Positions 16,600 through 25,644 of a stretch of 55,511 nt of DNA are shown piece by piece. The notes beneath the pieces are model-generated. The model worked only from the letters and a program-made list of their open reading frames with translations. It was not told where the DNA came from and made no database searches. Numbering within the stretch: position 1 is the first letter of the stretch; each line of letters begins with the position of its first letter. Origin of the DNA: an uncultured cyanobacterium (GTDB taxonomy: Bacteria > Cyanobacteriota > Cyanobacteriia > Thermostichales > Thermostichaceae). The stretch is from the NCBI GenBank assembly GCA_937944885.1, contig CALFBB010000052.1:1-55511 (forward strand). The letters are read 5' to 3'. A program made the translations under genes and the position numbers.

Positions 16600-19500
16600 A
16601 TGAATTTTCAGCATTCCCAAATGGCAGCCTCCATCCTCAATGAAAGCTGGCACTTTCAAGAGCGGGATGCCTGTGGTGTGGGTTTTTTGGTGGATCAACG
16701 GGGCAGGGCTAGCCATGAGCTGTTGCAAAGAACCCTAAGGGCCCTCACTTGCATGGAACATCGGGGCGGCTGTGGTGGCGATAACCAAACCGGGGATGGA
16801 GCAGGCATTGCAACGGCTATTCCCTGGGCATTGCTGCAAGCGGAGGTGGGATCCCTGGAGCCGGCCCACAGTGCAGTAGGCATGCTTTTCTTGCCTCAAG
16901 ACCCAGATGAGTGTCAGGCGGTGCGGGAACAGATCACTACCTATTTGGCTGGCAGCGAATGGCAGCTGCTGGCTTGGCGGCAGGTACCGGTGGATCCCGA
17001 TCGACTGGGGAGAATGGCTCGGCAAACCATGCCCTCCATCTGGCAACTGATCCTGACTCACCCCAGCTTGAGTGGGGATGCTCTGGAGCACCAACTGTAT
17101 CTGTTGCGGCGACGTATTCGCCGGCGGGTGGAGGCGCAGTTTGGCTTTTATTCCCTCTACTTTGCCTCCTTCTCCTGTCGGGTGGTTGTCTACAAAGCCA
17201 TGGTGCAATCGGCAGTCTTGGGCCAGTTTTACCGGGATCTGCAAAATCCCCTTTACACCACTGCCTATGCCACTTATCACCGCCGCTTTAGCACCAATAC
17301 CCTGCCCCGCTGGCCTCTGGCACAACCCTTCCGCTACCTTTGCCACAACGGTGAAATCAACACCTACTTGGGTAATGTCAACTGGATGGCGGCTCGTGAG
17401 CAAACCCTTTCCCACCCGATTTGGGGTGAGCAAGTCGAAGACCTCAAGCCAATTATCGATCCAGGCACCAGCGATTCGGCAGGGCTAGATGCAGTGTTTG
17501 AGCTGTTGATTGAATCGGGTTACTCCAGCCAACAGGCAATGATGGTGCTGATTCCGGAAGCCTATCGCCATCAGCCGGAGTTGCAGGATCACCCAGAGGT
17601 TGTGGACTTTTACGAGTTCTTTGCCGGGTTGCAGGAACCCTGGGATGGCCCGGCAATGGTGGTCTTCTGCGACGGTAAAACCATCGGCGCTACTTTGGAT
17701 CGCAATGGGCTGCGCCCGGCCCGCTATGTCCTTAGCCGAGATGGGTTGCTAGCGGTGGGTTCGGAAGCCGGAGTGGTGGATCTACCGGAGGCGGAGATTC
17801 TGGAAAAAGGGCGGCTAGGCCCAGGGCAAATGTTAGCGGTGGATCTAGAGAGTGGGCAAATTTGCAAAAACTGGGAGATCAAAACTCGGGTAGCTGCCCA
17901 ACATCCCTACGGTGACTGGCTCAAGACCTACCGTGTCCATCTCAGTGCCCAAGACTTTGAGGAAACTCCCCACCTCTCGGAAGAGCAACTGCTGCAGGCC
18001 CAAACTGCCTTCGGCTACTCCCTAGAAGATGTGGAGATGATCATCGAGGAGATGGCAGCCACGGGCAAGGAGCCCACCTTTAGCATGGGGGATGATGCGC
18101 CATTGGCGGTGCTCTCTACCCAACCCCATCCCCTCTACGACTACTTTAAGCAACGCTTTGCCCAGGTTACCAACCCGGCCATTGACCCGCTGCGGGAAAG
18201 CTTGGTGATGTCTTTGGATGTCTATCTGGGATCCAAAGGCAACCTGCTGCAGATCTGCCCGCAGCATGCCCGTCTGCTGCAGCTGCGCAGTCCGGTTCTT
18301 AACGAAGCGGAGCTGGAGGCTCTTAAACATACCCCTTTCCCCTGTGAAACCCTGAAGATTCTCTACCCAGTTGCCGACGGCCCGGAAGGCTTAAAAGTTC
18401 GCCTGGGATCCCTGTGTGAGGAGGCGGTGGCAGCTGTCCGCTCTGGGGCAGAGATTCTCATCCTTTCGGATCGGGGCTTGAATGCTGAGCAGGCTTTGGT
18501 ACCGCCCCTGTTGGCGGTGGGTGCCATCCATCACCATCTGATCCAGCAAGGGTTGCGCCTGCGAACCTCTCTGGTGGTGGAAACCGGCCAGTGCTGGAGT
18601 ACGCATCATTTTGCCTGTTTGATCGGCTATGGGGCCAGTGCGGTTTGTCCCTACTTGGCCTATGAATCGGTGCGACAGTGGAGGCATAAACCCAAAACCC
18701 AGGCTCAGATGGAAGCCGGTAAATTGCCCCGTCTTTCTCTGAAGGAGGCACAGCTCAAGTATCGAGCTGGGATTGAAGCGGGGTTACTCAAGATTCTCTC
18801 CAAGATGGGTATTTCTCTGCTGTCTAGTTATCACGGCGCCCAAATCTTTGAGGCTATCGGTCTCAGCTCAGAGGTCATTGATATTGCCTTCCGAGGCACT
18901 GTGTCGCGGGTAGGGGGGATGACCTTGGCGGATCTGGCTCAGGAGGGCATGTTTAATCATCAGCGAGCTTTCCCCGAATTGAGTGTGAAGAAGCTGGAAA
19001 ACTTTGGGTTTATCCAAGCTCGCCCTAAGGGGGAGTACCACATCAACAGTCCGGAAATGGCCAAACTGCTGCACAAAGCCATCGAATCCGGTCAACCCTC
19101 CCATTACGAAACCTACAGAGCTCACCTACGCAATCGCACACCTACGGCGCTACGGGATCTGTTGGACTTCAGGAGCGACCGGGATCCGATTCCTGTGCAG
19201 GAGGTGGAGCCGGCTTGCGAAATTTTCAAACGCTTCGCAACGGGGGGGATGTCTTTGGGGGCCCTCAGCCGTGAGGCCCACGAAACTCTAGCCATTGCTA
19301 TGAACCGCATCGGTGGCAAATCCAACTCCGGTGAGGGAGGGGAGGATCCGGAGCGGTACCTAGTCATCACGGATGTGACTGCGGATGGCACTTCCCTACG
19401 CTTTCCCCATCTAAAGGGTCTGAAGCCGGGAGACAGTGCCAGCTCGGCCATCAAACAGGTGGCGTCCGGTCGCTTTGGGGTAACCCCGGAGTACTTAATC

Positions 19501-21204
19501 AATGCTCAGCAAATTGAAATTAAGGTAGCCCAGGGGGCCAAGCCAGGAGAAGGGGGACAACTGCCGGGCAAAAAGGTCAGCCCCTACATTGCCAAGCTGC
19601 GTCGTTCCAAGCCGGGGGTGACCTTGATCTCGCCGCCGCCCCACCATGATATTTATTCGATCGAAGATCTGGCGCAACTGATTTTTGACTTACACCAAAT
19701 CAACCCCCAGGCCAAAGTTTCTGTGAAGCTGGTTTCGGAAATCGGCATCGGTACAGTGGCAGCCGGGGTGGCCAAAGCCAATGCCGATATTATTCAGATC
19801 TCCGGCCATGAGGGAGGGACGGGCGCTTCCCCCTTGAGTTCCATCAAGCATGCCGGGGTACCTTGGGAGCTGGGCCTGGCGGAGGTGCACAGCGCGCTTC
19901 TGGAGAATGGCCTGCGGCATCGTTCAATTTTGCGGGTAGATGGTGGCATTCGCACCGGTTGGGAGGTGGTGATGGCGGCCATGCTGGGGGCAGAGGAGTT
20001 TGGCTTCGGTACGGTGGCCATGATTGCCGAGGGCTGTATTATGGCGCGTGTCTGCCACACCAACAATTGTCCTGTTGGGGTAACCAGCCAGAAGGAGGAG
20101 CTGCGTAAGCGCTTCCCCGGTACACCGGAGCATGTGGTAACCTTCTTTACTTTTGTGGCCGAAGAGGTGCGGCAGATTTTGGCCCAACTGGGCTACCGCT
20201 CCCTGGCGGAGGTGATCGGGCGGGTGGACCTGCTCTGTCCACGGGCGGAGGCTGTGCTAACCAAAACCCATTCCTTGAGTTTGGATGGTTTGCTTGGGAT
20301 CCCTGCTACCCCAGCTGGCACCCTGCCGGAGTGGTTAGCCCATGAGCCGGTGCATTCCAACGGTCCGGTGCTGGATGATGAGATTCTGGCTAGGCCGGAG
20401 ATTCAGAAAGCCCTAGAGACCTGCGGGACAGCAACGCTCGAGATCTCGATTGTGAACACCGATCGCTGTGTGGGTGGACGGATTGCCGGAGTGATTGCCC
20501 GGCTGTACGGGGATACTGGCTTTGCCCAGCAGGGAGGGCAGTTGGATCTGCGCTTTGTTGGCAGTGCTGGCCAGAGCTTTGCAGCCTTTACCTTAGCGGG
20601 AATGCGTCTCACCTTGATCGGAGAAGCCAACGATTATGTGGGCAAGAGCATGTGTGGGGGTGAGATCATCCTGCTGGCGCCTAGAGAGGCGCAACGGGAT
20701 CCCTCAGAGAACGTTATTCTCGGCAACACCTGTTTGTATGGGGCCACAGGAGGATACCTTTTTGCCAATGGGCAGGCAGGAGAACGCTTTGGGGTGCGCA
20801 ACTCCGGGGCCCAGGCCGTGATCGAGGGGGCCGGCGATCATTGCTGCGAGTACATGACCGGTGGCGTGGTGGTGGTGCTAGGTCGTGTGGGTCGCAACTT
20901 GGGGGCCGGCATGACCGGGGGTTTGGCCTATGTGCTGGATGAACAGGGTAACTTCCCTGCCAAGGTGAATGGCGAGATTGTGCGTATTCAGCGGGTACAG
21001 ACTGCGGCGGCAGAAGCGCAACTGAAGGGGCTGATCCAAGAGCACTATCGCTTCACCCATTCTCCGAAAGCGGAGGGGATCCTCCGGGATTGGGAGCGTT
21101 ACCTACCGCAGTTCTGGCAGGTAATCCCGCCTTCAGAAGAGGGCACAGAACTGACGGATTCTGCTCAAGCCCAGACGGTGGCTTATCCTCCTAGTGCTCT
21201 GTAG
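16600..21204 (+). CDS. glsF: Ferredoxin-dependent glutamate synthase (GOGAT)
   Basis: The 1534-residue protein has four expected parts: an amidotransferase domain whose Cys nucleophile lies in DACGVGF (so about 25 residues are removed on maturation), a central domain, an FMN-binding synthase domain (GEGGEDPERY, GAKPGEGGQLPGKKVSP) with the cluster motif CIMARVCHTNNCPVG for a 3Fe-4S centre, and a carboxy beta-helix of GXXG repeats. PHLKGLKPGDSASSAIKQ is the loop insertion that distinguishes ferredoxin-type from NADPH-type enzymes. No small gltD subunit is adjacent, in agreement. It converts glutamine and 2-oxoglutarate to two glutamates using photosynthetic electrons. Confidence 0.95.
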   Translation: MNFQHSQMAASILNESWHFQERDACGVGFLVDQRGRASHELLQRTLRALTCMEHRGGCGGDNQTGDGAGIATAIPWALLQAEVGSLEPAHSAVGMLFLPQDPDECQAVREQITTYLAGSEWQLLAWRQVPVDPDRLGRMARQTMPSIWQLILTHPSLSGDALEHQLYLLRRRIRRRVEAQFGFYSLYFASFSCRVVVYKAMVQSAVLGQFYRDLQNPLYTTAYATYHRRFSTNTLPRWPLAQPFRYLCHNGEINTYLGNVNWMAAREQTLSHPIWGEQVEDLKPIIDPGTSDSAGLDAVFELLIESGYSSQQAMMVLIPEAYRHQPELQDHPEVVDFYEFFAGLQEPWDGPAMVVFCDGKTIGATLDRNGLRPARYVLSRDGLLAVGSEAGVVDLPEAEILEKGRLGPGQMLAVDLESGQICKNWEIKTRVAAQHPYGDWLKTYRVHLSAQDFEETPHLSEEQLLQAQTAFGYSLEDVEMIIEEMAATGKEPTFSMGDDAPLAVLSTQPHPLYDYFKQRFAQVTNPAIDPLRESLVMSLDVYLGSKGNLLQICPQHARLLQLRSPVLNEAELEALKHTPFPCETLKILYPVADGPEGLKVRLGSLCEEAVAAVRSGAEILILSDRGLNAEQALVPPLLAVGAIHHHLIQQGLRLRTSLVVETGQCWSTHHFACLIGYGASAVCPYLAYESVRQWRHKPKTQAQMEAGKLPRLSLKEAQLKYRAGIEAGLLKILSKMGISLLSSYHGAQIFEAIGLSSEVIDIAFRGTVSRVGGMTLADLAQEGMFNHQRAFPELSVKKLENFGFIQARPKGEYHINSPEMAKLLHKAIESGQPSHYETYRAHLRNRTPTALRDLLDFRSDRDPIPVQEVEPACEIFKRFATGGMSLGALSREAHETLAIAMNRIGGKSNSGEGGEDPERYLVITDVTADGTSLRFPHLKGLKPGDSASSAIKQVASGRFGVTPEYLINAQQIEIKVAQGAKPGEGGQLPGKKVSPYIAKLRRSKPGVTLISPPPHHDIYSIEDLAQLIFDLHQINPQAKVSVKLVSEIGIGTVAAGVAKANADIIQISGHEGGTGASPLSSIKHAGVPWELGLAEVHSALLENGLRHRSILRVDGGIRTGWEVVMAAMLGAEEFGFGTVAMIAEGCIMARVCHTNNCPVGVTSQKEELRKRFPGTPEHVVTFFTFVAEEVRQILAQLGYRSLAEVIGRVDLLCPRAEAVLTKTHSLSLDGLLGIPATPAGTLPEWLAHEPVHSNGPVLDDEILARPEIQKALETCGTATLEISIVNTDRCVGGRIAGVIARLYGDTGFAQQGGQLDLRFVGSAGQSFAAFTLAGMRLTLIGEANDYVGKSMCGGEIILLAPREAQRDPSENVILGNTCLYGATGGYLFANGQAGERFGVRNSGAQAVIEGAGDHCCEYMTGGVVVVLGRVGRNLGAGMTGGLAYVLDEQGNFPAKVNGEIVRIQRVQTAAAEAQLKGLIQEHYRFTHSPKAEGILRDWERYLPQFWQVIPPSEEGTELTDSAQAQTVAYPPSAL

Positions 21205-21224
21205 GTAAAATAAGGGTGAAACAG

Positions 21225-21262
21225 CCAGCAAGCCCGGGAGGGCTTCGGTAGGTTTGTGCTGG
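21225..21262 (+). terminator. Two-tier hairpin after glsF
   Basis: AAGCCC and GGGCTT pair across a GGGA loop (21230-21245), and outer arms CCAGCA and TGCTGG can extend the structure. No T-tract follows, so termination is likely but not sure. Confidence 0.45.
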
Positions 21263-21289
21263 GAAATCGATTCCTAGACCCCTGAGTAG

Positions 21290-22231
21290 CTACTGGGTCG
21301 CTGGCTGGGCCGTTTCAGCTGAAAGGGGAGTCAGAAGCATTTGATAAAGTTGCTGCTGCTGTTGAGGGGAGAGGTATTGCAGCCGGAGGAGTGGCCAATC
21401 CTGTAAAGTCAAAGCCTGCTGAGCTTGTAAAACCTCTTTTAGGTTCGAGTCAGGATCTAAGTACTCCTGCAAAACCTGTAAATCGTGGAAACGACCCAGT
21501 TGATCCTGTAGGGTTCTTAGGGCTTGCAGCCATTCTTGTACCCCTTTGCCGTAGCAATCTGCAAAGAACTCTAGCTGATAGCGCAGCTGTTTGCCGGCTT
21601 TGCGTAGCTCATGCAATTGCTTGGTTTCAGATCTCGTGTGGGGAACCGACGGGATCCGCCAGCCCGGTTGCAGTAGCCATTTGGCCAACAGTGGGGTGAG
21701 TAAATGAGGCAAACTTTCTTGCAGAGGAAGTTGGGCTTGCGGAGTGTAGCGGGGATGAGCGAGCCACTCTTCACAGGCGGCTTGCAACTTGAGAAAGGCA
21801 GGGTCTTGCAAAATCTGATGGGAGCGGTCTTCGGCTTTGGCCCGACGACGGGATAGGTTTGCCCTCAGCTGTTGCCATTCCACTTGCTGCGTTGGCCGGA
21901 TCCCCTCCCAGCAGGGTTCTTGGAGGATCTCCAGCAGTACATCCAAATCCCGTTGCTGACCGAGGGCGCTAGCTAGCTTCTGGATCCGCTTGAAGGGTTT
22001 GGGTAGCTTCACAGATCCCTGAAAAACCTGCACCCAAGTACTCATGCGTCGTAGGGTCACCCGAATTTGATGGAGGGACTCGACCGCCTCTTCATGATGG
22101 CCCAGTACCCGGGCCACGTGCTTTTGCAGCCGTTGCCACTGCCGCTTTAAAAGGCAGTGGGCTTCTGAGGCCAAAGTGGGTGCCGCTGAGGATGAAAGTA
22201 AGATCCTCTGCTCAGTAATAATTGGAGTCAC
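21290..22231 (-). CDS. CHAD domain protein
   Basis: The 313-residue helical protein has the CHAD signature: paired helices with conserved His and basic residues, LHQIRVTLRRM near 55, QRDLDVLLEIL near 95, LHELRKAGKQLRYQLEFF near 210 and GRFHDLQVLQEYL near 248. CHAD domains form a basic channel and are known to bind inorganic polyphosphate; they often occur with CYTH triphosphatases, but here the domain stands alone and no CYTH gene is in the window. A PHO-box-like direct repeat lies about 70-90 bases upstream, implying induction on phosphate starvation. Start ATG 22231 is the longest. Confidence 0.85.
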   Translation of the reverse strand: MTPIITEQRILLSSSAAPTLASEAHCLLKRQWQRLQKHVARVLGHHEEAVESLHQIRVTLRRMSTWVQVFQGSVKLPKPFKRIQKLASALGQQRDLDVLLEILQEPCWEGIRPTQQVEWQQLRANLSRRRAKAEDRSHQILQDPAFLKLQAACEEWLAHPRYTPQAQLPLQESLPHLLTPLLAKWLLQPGWRIPSVPHTRSETKQLHELRKAGKQLRYQLEFFADCYGKGVQEWLQALRTLQDQLGRFHDLQVLQEYLDPDSNLKEVLQAQQALTLQDWPLLRLQYLSPQQQQQLYQMLLTPLSAETAQPATQ

Positions 22232-22262
22232 CGCCGGAATGTCCTTGTCAACCCATCACTTG

Positions 22263-22319
22263 CTTAACCTTAGGGCTGCTCCACCCAAGGGCTTTTATAT
22301 CTTAACCCAAGCTTAACCT
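22263..22319. promoter_or_regulatory. PHO-box-like repeats upstream of the CHAD gene
   Basis: CTTAACCC (22301-22308) and CTTAACCT (22312-22319) are eight-base units separated by exactly three bases, the arrangement of the cyanobacterial PHO box bound by SphR. A third perfect CTTAACCT lies at 22263-22270. They occupy the gap between tmk and the CHAD gene. An AT-rich -10-like stretch (TATAAA on the minus strand, about 22295-22300) directly abuts the pair, closer than usual. Confidence 0.65.
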
Positions 22320-22365
22320 TGAGCCCAAGGGATGAGTAAGCGGAGCAGCGACCAAGACAGATGGC

Positions 22366-23034
22366 TCAGCCCTGGGCTAGGCGGCTCTTAACCACCGCCC
22401 AAATGCGCTCTGCTACCTCTTGAGGGGATCCCTGGGCATCGATGCGGACAATGCGCTGCGGTTCTGCGGCTGCCAGCTCTTGAAAACCCTGGTACAGCCG
22501 CTGGTGGAAAGACAGGTGGGCTTGCTCCATGCGGTCTCCAGGGAGAGAGGCTGGTCCAGCGGGGGAGGTGGTTCGGGAGCAGGCTCGCTTTAGGCCCAGT
22601 TGTGGGGGCAAATCCAGCCAAAGGGTGAGGTGGGGTTGCAAGTTGCCCGTGGCCAGTTGGTTCACCTGCCGAATCAGATTCAAGTCAAGGCCGCGCCCAT
22701 AGCCCTGATAGGCCAGGGTGGAGTCGGTGAAGCGGTCACAAACCACCACCTGCCCTGCCGCTAAAGCGGGATGAATCCGGGTTTGCACATGCTCCGCCCG
22801 ATCCGCTGCATACAGCAGCAACTCTGCCAGTGGCTCAATGGGATCCCCGTGTAGCAGCAGCGCTCGCAATTTTTGCCCGAGGACAGTCCCTCCCGGCTCA
22901 CGGGTGCACAGACAGGTGTATCCCTCCTTTTGCAGCCGTCCTGCCAAAAGGGCTTGTTGCGTGGTTTTGCCCACCCCTTCTCCCCCTTCCAGGGTGATGA
23001 ACAGGCCAGATCGGAGCTGCACGGAGGGGTTCAA
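22366..23034 (-). CDS. tmk: Thymidylate kinase
   Basis: The 222-residue protein shows the P-loop GGEGVGKTTQ at 16-25, TREPGGT near 46, the DRFTDSTLAYQGYGRG lid/base motif near 98 and a carboxy helix typical of dTMP kinase. It phosphorylates dTMP to dTDP for DNA synthesis. The start is probably TTG 23034, overlapping the stop of the upstream gene by four bases; a GTG five codons later is possible. The overlap implies translational coupling with the Arg/Ser-repeat protein. A run of Ser/Pro before residue 160 is an insertion compared with the shortest relatives. Confidence 0.93.
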   Translation of the reverse strand: MNPSVQLRSGLFITLEGGEGVGKTTQQALLAGRLQKEGYTCLCTREPGGTVLGQKLRALLLHGDPIEPLAELLLYAADRAEHVQTRIHPALAAGQVVVCDRFTDSTLAYQGYGRGLDLNLIRQVNQLATGNLQPHLTLWLDLPPQLGLKRACSRTTSPAGPASLPGDRMEQAHLSFHQRLYQGFQELAAAEPQRIVRIDAQGSPQEVAERIWAVVKSRLAQG

Positions 23035-24185
23035 CGCAGGTTAAGTTGAGGTTGCAAATTAAAGGAGTGTCCCGGCACCATCACATACACATCCGGGATA
23101 TTGGTAGCCTCCAGGCTTTGCAGAGCCAATCCTTCTACATTCGACCTGAGGGCAGTGTTGATGGCCGTTTCCAGTTGGGACAACACCTGCGCTTCGTTAC
23201 CCTGGTTGGTCAAGATAGGGAACTGGTTGTAAATGGCCCGCGCCAAACCACTGGCCAGCGGGATCTGAATTAAGGTCAGATTGGAACCCCCCAATTGGGG
23301 GCCAAGGGTACTGGCTCGTCCGCGAATGCCAAGAGCTTGCAGGGCGTTGGCGGTTTGGCTAACCGGAATTGTGCAAGTGTCCATTTTGTAGATGGGCACC
23401 GAAGCCATGGTCAGGGCCGAGACACTGGTCAGCTCCACCACCGTAAAGGAGGCTGTGCCGTTGTAAGCAAAACAAAAGTCCCGAAAGGCTTCCGGCACAT
23501 TGGCAGCCCGGATGGGGCGTTCATCATCAAAACCACCACTTTCGGCAAAGATGTTGCGAATGGCAAAGCCCCCGAAAAAAGCCAGCAGCGCCACCAAGGC
23601 CACCACCGTCAAGTTGGAGGGAGAAAGCCCCCCGCGGGCAGCACCGCCTCCTACCCCTGTGCCAGAACCGCCCCCACCAACATAGCTATAGCTAGAGGTG
23701 TATCCCGAAGCAACGGAACGGTTGTAGCTGCTGCCATAGCCGGATTCACTGCGGTAGGAGCCGGTATAAGCAGAACGGGTGGATCGGGATCGGGATCGGG
23801 ATCGGGATCCCTCATAGCTACGGCTACCGGAGACAGGTCGGCGAGGCACCAAAGCTTGCCCGGCACGACCGGCGCTAGAACGTTCCCGCGGGGATGCGGA
23901 TCCCACAGCAGCTTCTCGTGCTTCCCGGCTAGAGCGGCGGAAAGAGGACTGCGCCTGGTCAGAATCCAGCCAATCCTCAGAACGATTCTCGGCGGAGTCA
24001 GTAGGGCGGGGTGGAAGATCCTGATCAGGTAAGGGGGGCGGGGTGCGACGGCCCTCTCCAGAAGTCAAGCCATCCACACCAGGCCGGGATCCCTCTCCCG
24101 TAGCCTCGGCATTGCCTTCCTCTTCCCGATTGCCTGTCGGCATGTTCGCATCCCAAGTGGAATCTTGATCCCCAGCAAAGGTCAT
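23031..24185 (-). CDS. Hypothetical membrane protein with Arg-Ser repeat
   Basis: The 384-residue protein has a long disordered amino half, rich in Glu/Pro then Ser/Arg/Tyr/Gly with a run of Arg-Ser dipeptides, one membrane helix at about 205-225 (VVALVALLAFFGGFAI), and a folded carboxy domain of about 150 residues containing FCFAYNGTASFTVVELTS and two further Cys. This looks like a cytosolic disordered tail with an extracytoplasmic domain. I do not recognise the family. It overlaps the tmk start by four bases. The Arg-Ser run is encoded by a tandem GGGATC hexamer array. Confidence 0.65.
   Translation of the reverse strand: MTFAGDQDSTWDANMPTGNREEEGNAEATGEGSRPGVDGLTSGEGRRTPPPLPDQDLPPRPTDSAENRSEDWLDSDQAQSSFRRSSREAREAAVGSASPRERSSAGRAGQALVPRRPVSGSRSYEGSRSRSRSRSTRSAYTGSYRSESGYGSSYNRSVASGYTSSYSYVGGGGSGTGVGGGAARGGLSPSNLTVVALVALLAFFGGFAIRNIFAESGGFDDERPIRAANVPEAFRDFCFAYNGTASFTVVELTSVSALTMASVPIYKMDTCTIPVSQTANALQALGIRGRASTLGPQLGGSNLTLIQIPLASGLARAIYNQFPILTNQGNEAQVLSQLETAINTALRSNVEGLALQSLEATNIPDVYVMVPGHSFNLQPQLNLR
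23781..23810. repeat. Tandem hexamer GGGATC inside a coding region
   Basis: GGATC is followed by four GGGATC units and a final C, giving a period-six array. On the coding (minus) strand it reads as repeated Arg-Ser codons. The unit is the left part of the GGGATCCC palindrome that is abundant in the window. Confidence 0.9.
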
Positions 24186-24238
24186 CTCTCAACTCCCAAC
24201 GCAAAAGCGGCATCCCTACAAACTCTGCCTACACCAAC

Positions 24239-24832
24239 CTAGCCCAGAGCGGTGCCCAACATAAGCAACTGTTCCTTCAGGGCTTGCAAGGCCCTGCCGC
24301 GATGGCCAATCTCCGCTTTCTGGGCCGGGCTCATTTCCGCAAAGGTCAGCCCTACCTCAGGTACCCAAAAGAGCGGGTCGTAGCCAAACCCTCCCTCACC
24401 CCGAGGCTGGGTTAAGATCTCGCCCTCACATACCCCCTCCACCTGAACCCGCACCTGCCCCTGCGTATCTGCCAGGGCGAGGGCACAGTGAAAAGTGGCT
24501 TGGCGATTGGGGATCCCCTCCATTTCCTTGAGCAATCGTTCAATCCGAGCAGCATCGGTGGCAGCGTAGCGGGCCGAGTGGATCCCGGGAGCACCGTTAA
24601 GGGCCTGAACCGATAACCCTGAATCATCGGCCAGGGTCCATTCTCCCAGGGTTTTTGCCACCGTTGTTGCTTTCAACCGGGCATTTTCTACAAAGGTTGT
24701 CCCCGTTTCCTCCACTTCCAACTCAGCCGGCTTCAAGTGCAGTGTCCAGCCGGGGATGTGATCCTGAAAGAAGGCGGCAAATTCCCGCAATTTCCCCAGG
24801 CTGCTGCTGGCCAAAATCAAAGGACGGGGCAT
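24239..24832 (-). CDS. rdgB: XTP/dITP pyrophosphatase (RdgB/HAM1)
   Basis: The 197-residue protein has the family order: FVENARLKA near 48, LADDSGLSV near 66, GIHSARYA near 82, GGFGYDPLFW near 147 and MSPAQKAEIGHRGRAL near 168. It hydrolyses non-canonical purine nucleoside triphosphates such as XTP and dITP to keep them out of DNA. The amino-terminal substrate loop reads ASSSLGK where most relatives have a Thr-Gly-Asn or similar; the missing Asn is unusual. ATG 24832 is used; a GTG two codons earlier is possible. Confidence 0.9.
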   Translation of the reverse strand: MPRPLILASSSLGKLREFAAFFQDHIPGWTLHLKPAELEVEETGTTFVENARLKATTVAKTLGEWTLADDSGLSVQALNGAPGIHSARYAATDAARIERLLKEMEGIPNRQATFHCALALADTQGQVRVQVEGVCEGEILTQPRGEGGFGYDPLFWVPEVGLTFAEMSPAQKAEIGHRGRALQALKEQLLMLGTALG

Positions 24833-24859
24833 GGACACAAAGCACAGATAAAGGCTTCA

Positions 24860-25525
24860 TCAGTGTATCTCGAGCACCATATTGTGTAGAGCAGCATTGA
24901 TCACCAGGGTGGGTCCACACCGCTCCACTTTCCCGCCATCCCAATGCATGTGCCCACACAGATAATAGCGAGGTTGCAGCCGATCCAGGAGTGGACGCAG
25001 TGTTGGCGTACGACGGTGATACCATTTTCCTGCTTCATCCAAAAGTCCCCGGGGCGGGGCATGGGTAATCAGCAGATCAATCGGGTAAGGAGGTTCTTCA
25101 AAAAGGGTGAGCAGCTGTTGCAAATGGCTAGAGGTGAGTGGCCAGCTCCAGCCACAGGGAGGGGTCCAGGGTACAGCCAAAACCCGTAGTCCTATCCATT
25201 CAAAACAGCAGGACTCAGTGATAGCTTTTCCGTAGGTTCCTGCCAAAGAGGCCAGAACCGACGCTGCTGGGTCATGGTTGCCAGGTAGAAAAAGCCAGGG
25301 CTTCTGGAGTTGATCCACAGCCTGGAGAAAAGAGTGCAACTGCTCAACTTCTGCTTGGGCAGCAGGATGAAATCCCTGAGTTGCTTTGCGGGAGGGTTTT
25401 CCGGCTTTTGAGCAAAAATCGCCACAGTTGATGTAGGCATCTACCTGAGGCAAATGAGCCAGAGCCTGCTGAACCAGCTTGGGGCAACCGTGGTAGTCGG
25501 ATCCAAGAAGAAGTCTGATCCCCAT
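24860..25525 (-). CDS. Metallophosphoesterase family protein
   Basis: A 221-residue calcineurin-like phosphoesterase: SDYHGC near residue 9 (His and Asp positions of motif I), NCGDFC near 34, LPGNHDPAA near 81, ITHAPP near 146 and YLCGHMHWDGG near 190. All metal-ligand motifs are present, so it should be an active two-metal hydrolase. The substrate is not evident; YfcE-like and other small phosphoesterases are the nearest types. ATG 25525 is preferred to a TTG three codons upstream. It lies close upstream of rdgB, another nucleotide hydrolase, on the same strand. Confidence 0.8.
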   Translation of the reverse strand: MGIRLLLGSDYHGCPKLVQQALAHLPQVDAYINCGDFCSKAGKPSRKATQGFHPAAQAEVEQLHSFLQAVDQLQKPWLFLPGNHDPAASVLASLAGTYGKAITESCCFEWIGLRVLAVPWTPPCGWSWPLTSSHLQQLLTLFEEPPYPIDLLITHAPPRGLLDEAGKWYHRRTPTLRPLLDRLQPRYYLCGHMHWDGGKVERCGPTLVINAALHNMVLEIH

Positions 25526-25644
25526 GTGACGCAACTGAGTGCAACCAAACTGTCGGCCCTTCGGTCTCTCTCAACAGAGGCACTATGGCTGTGCCCTTGT
25601 CAGCTTTCGGTTAGAGGACTGAATGTGCGGTGATCCTGTCAGGT

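Noticed and set aside
21230-21262. Hairpin after glsF considered as a strong intrinsic terminator
   Set aside because: It lacks a T-tract, so it is kept only as a low-confidence terminator.
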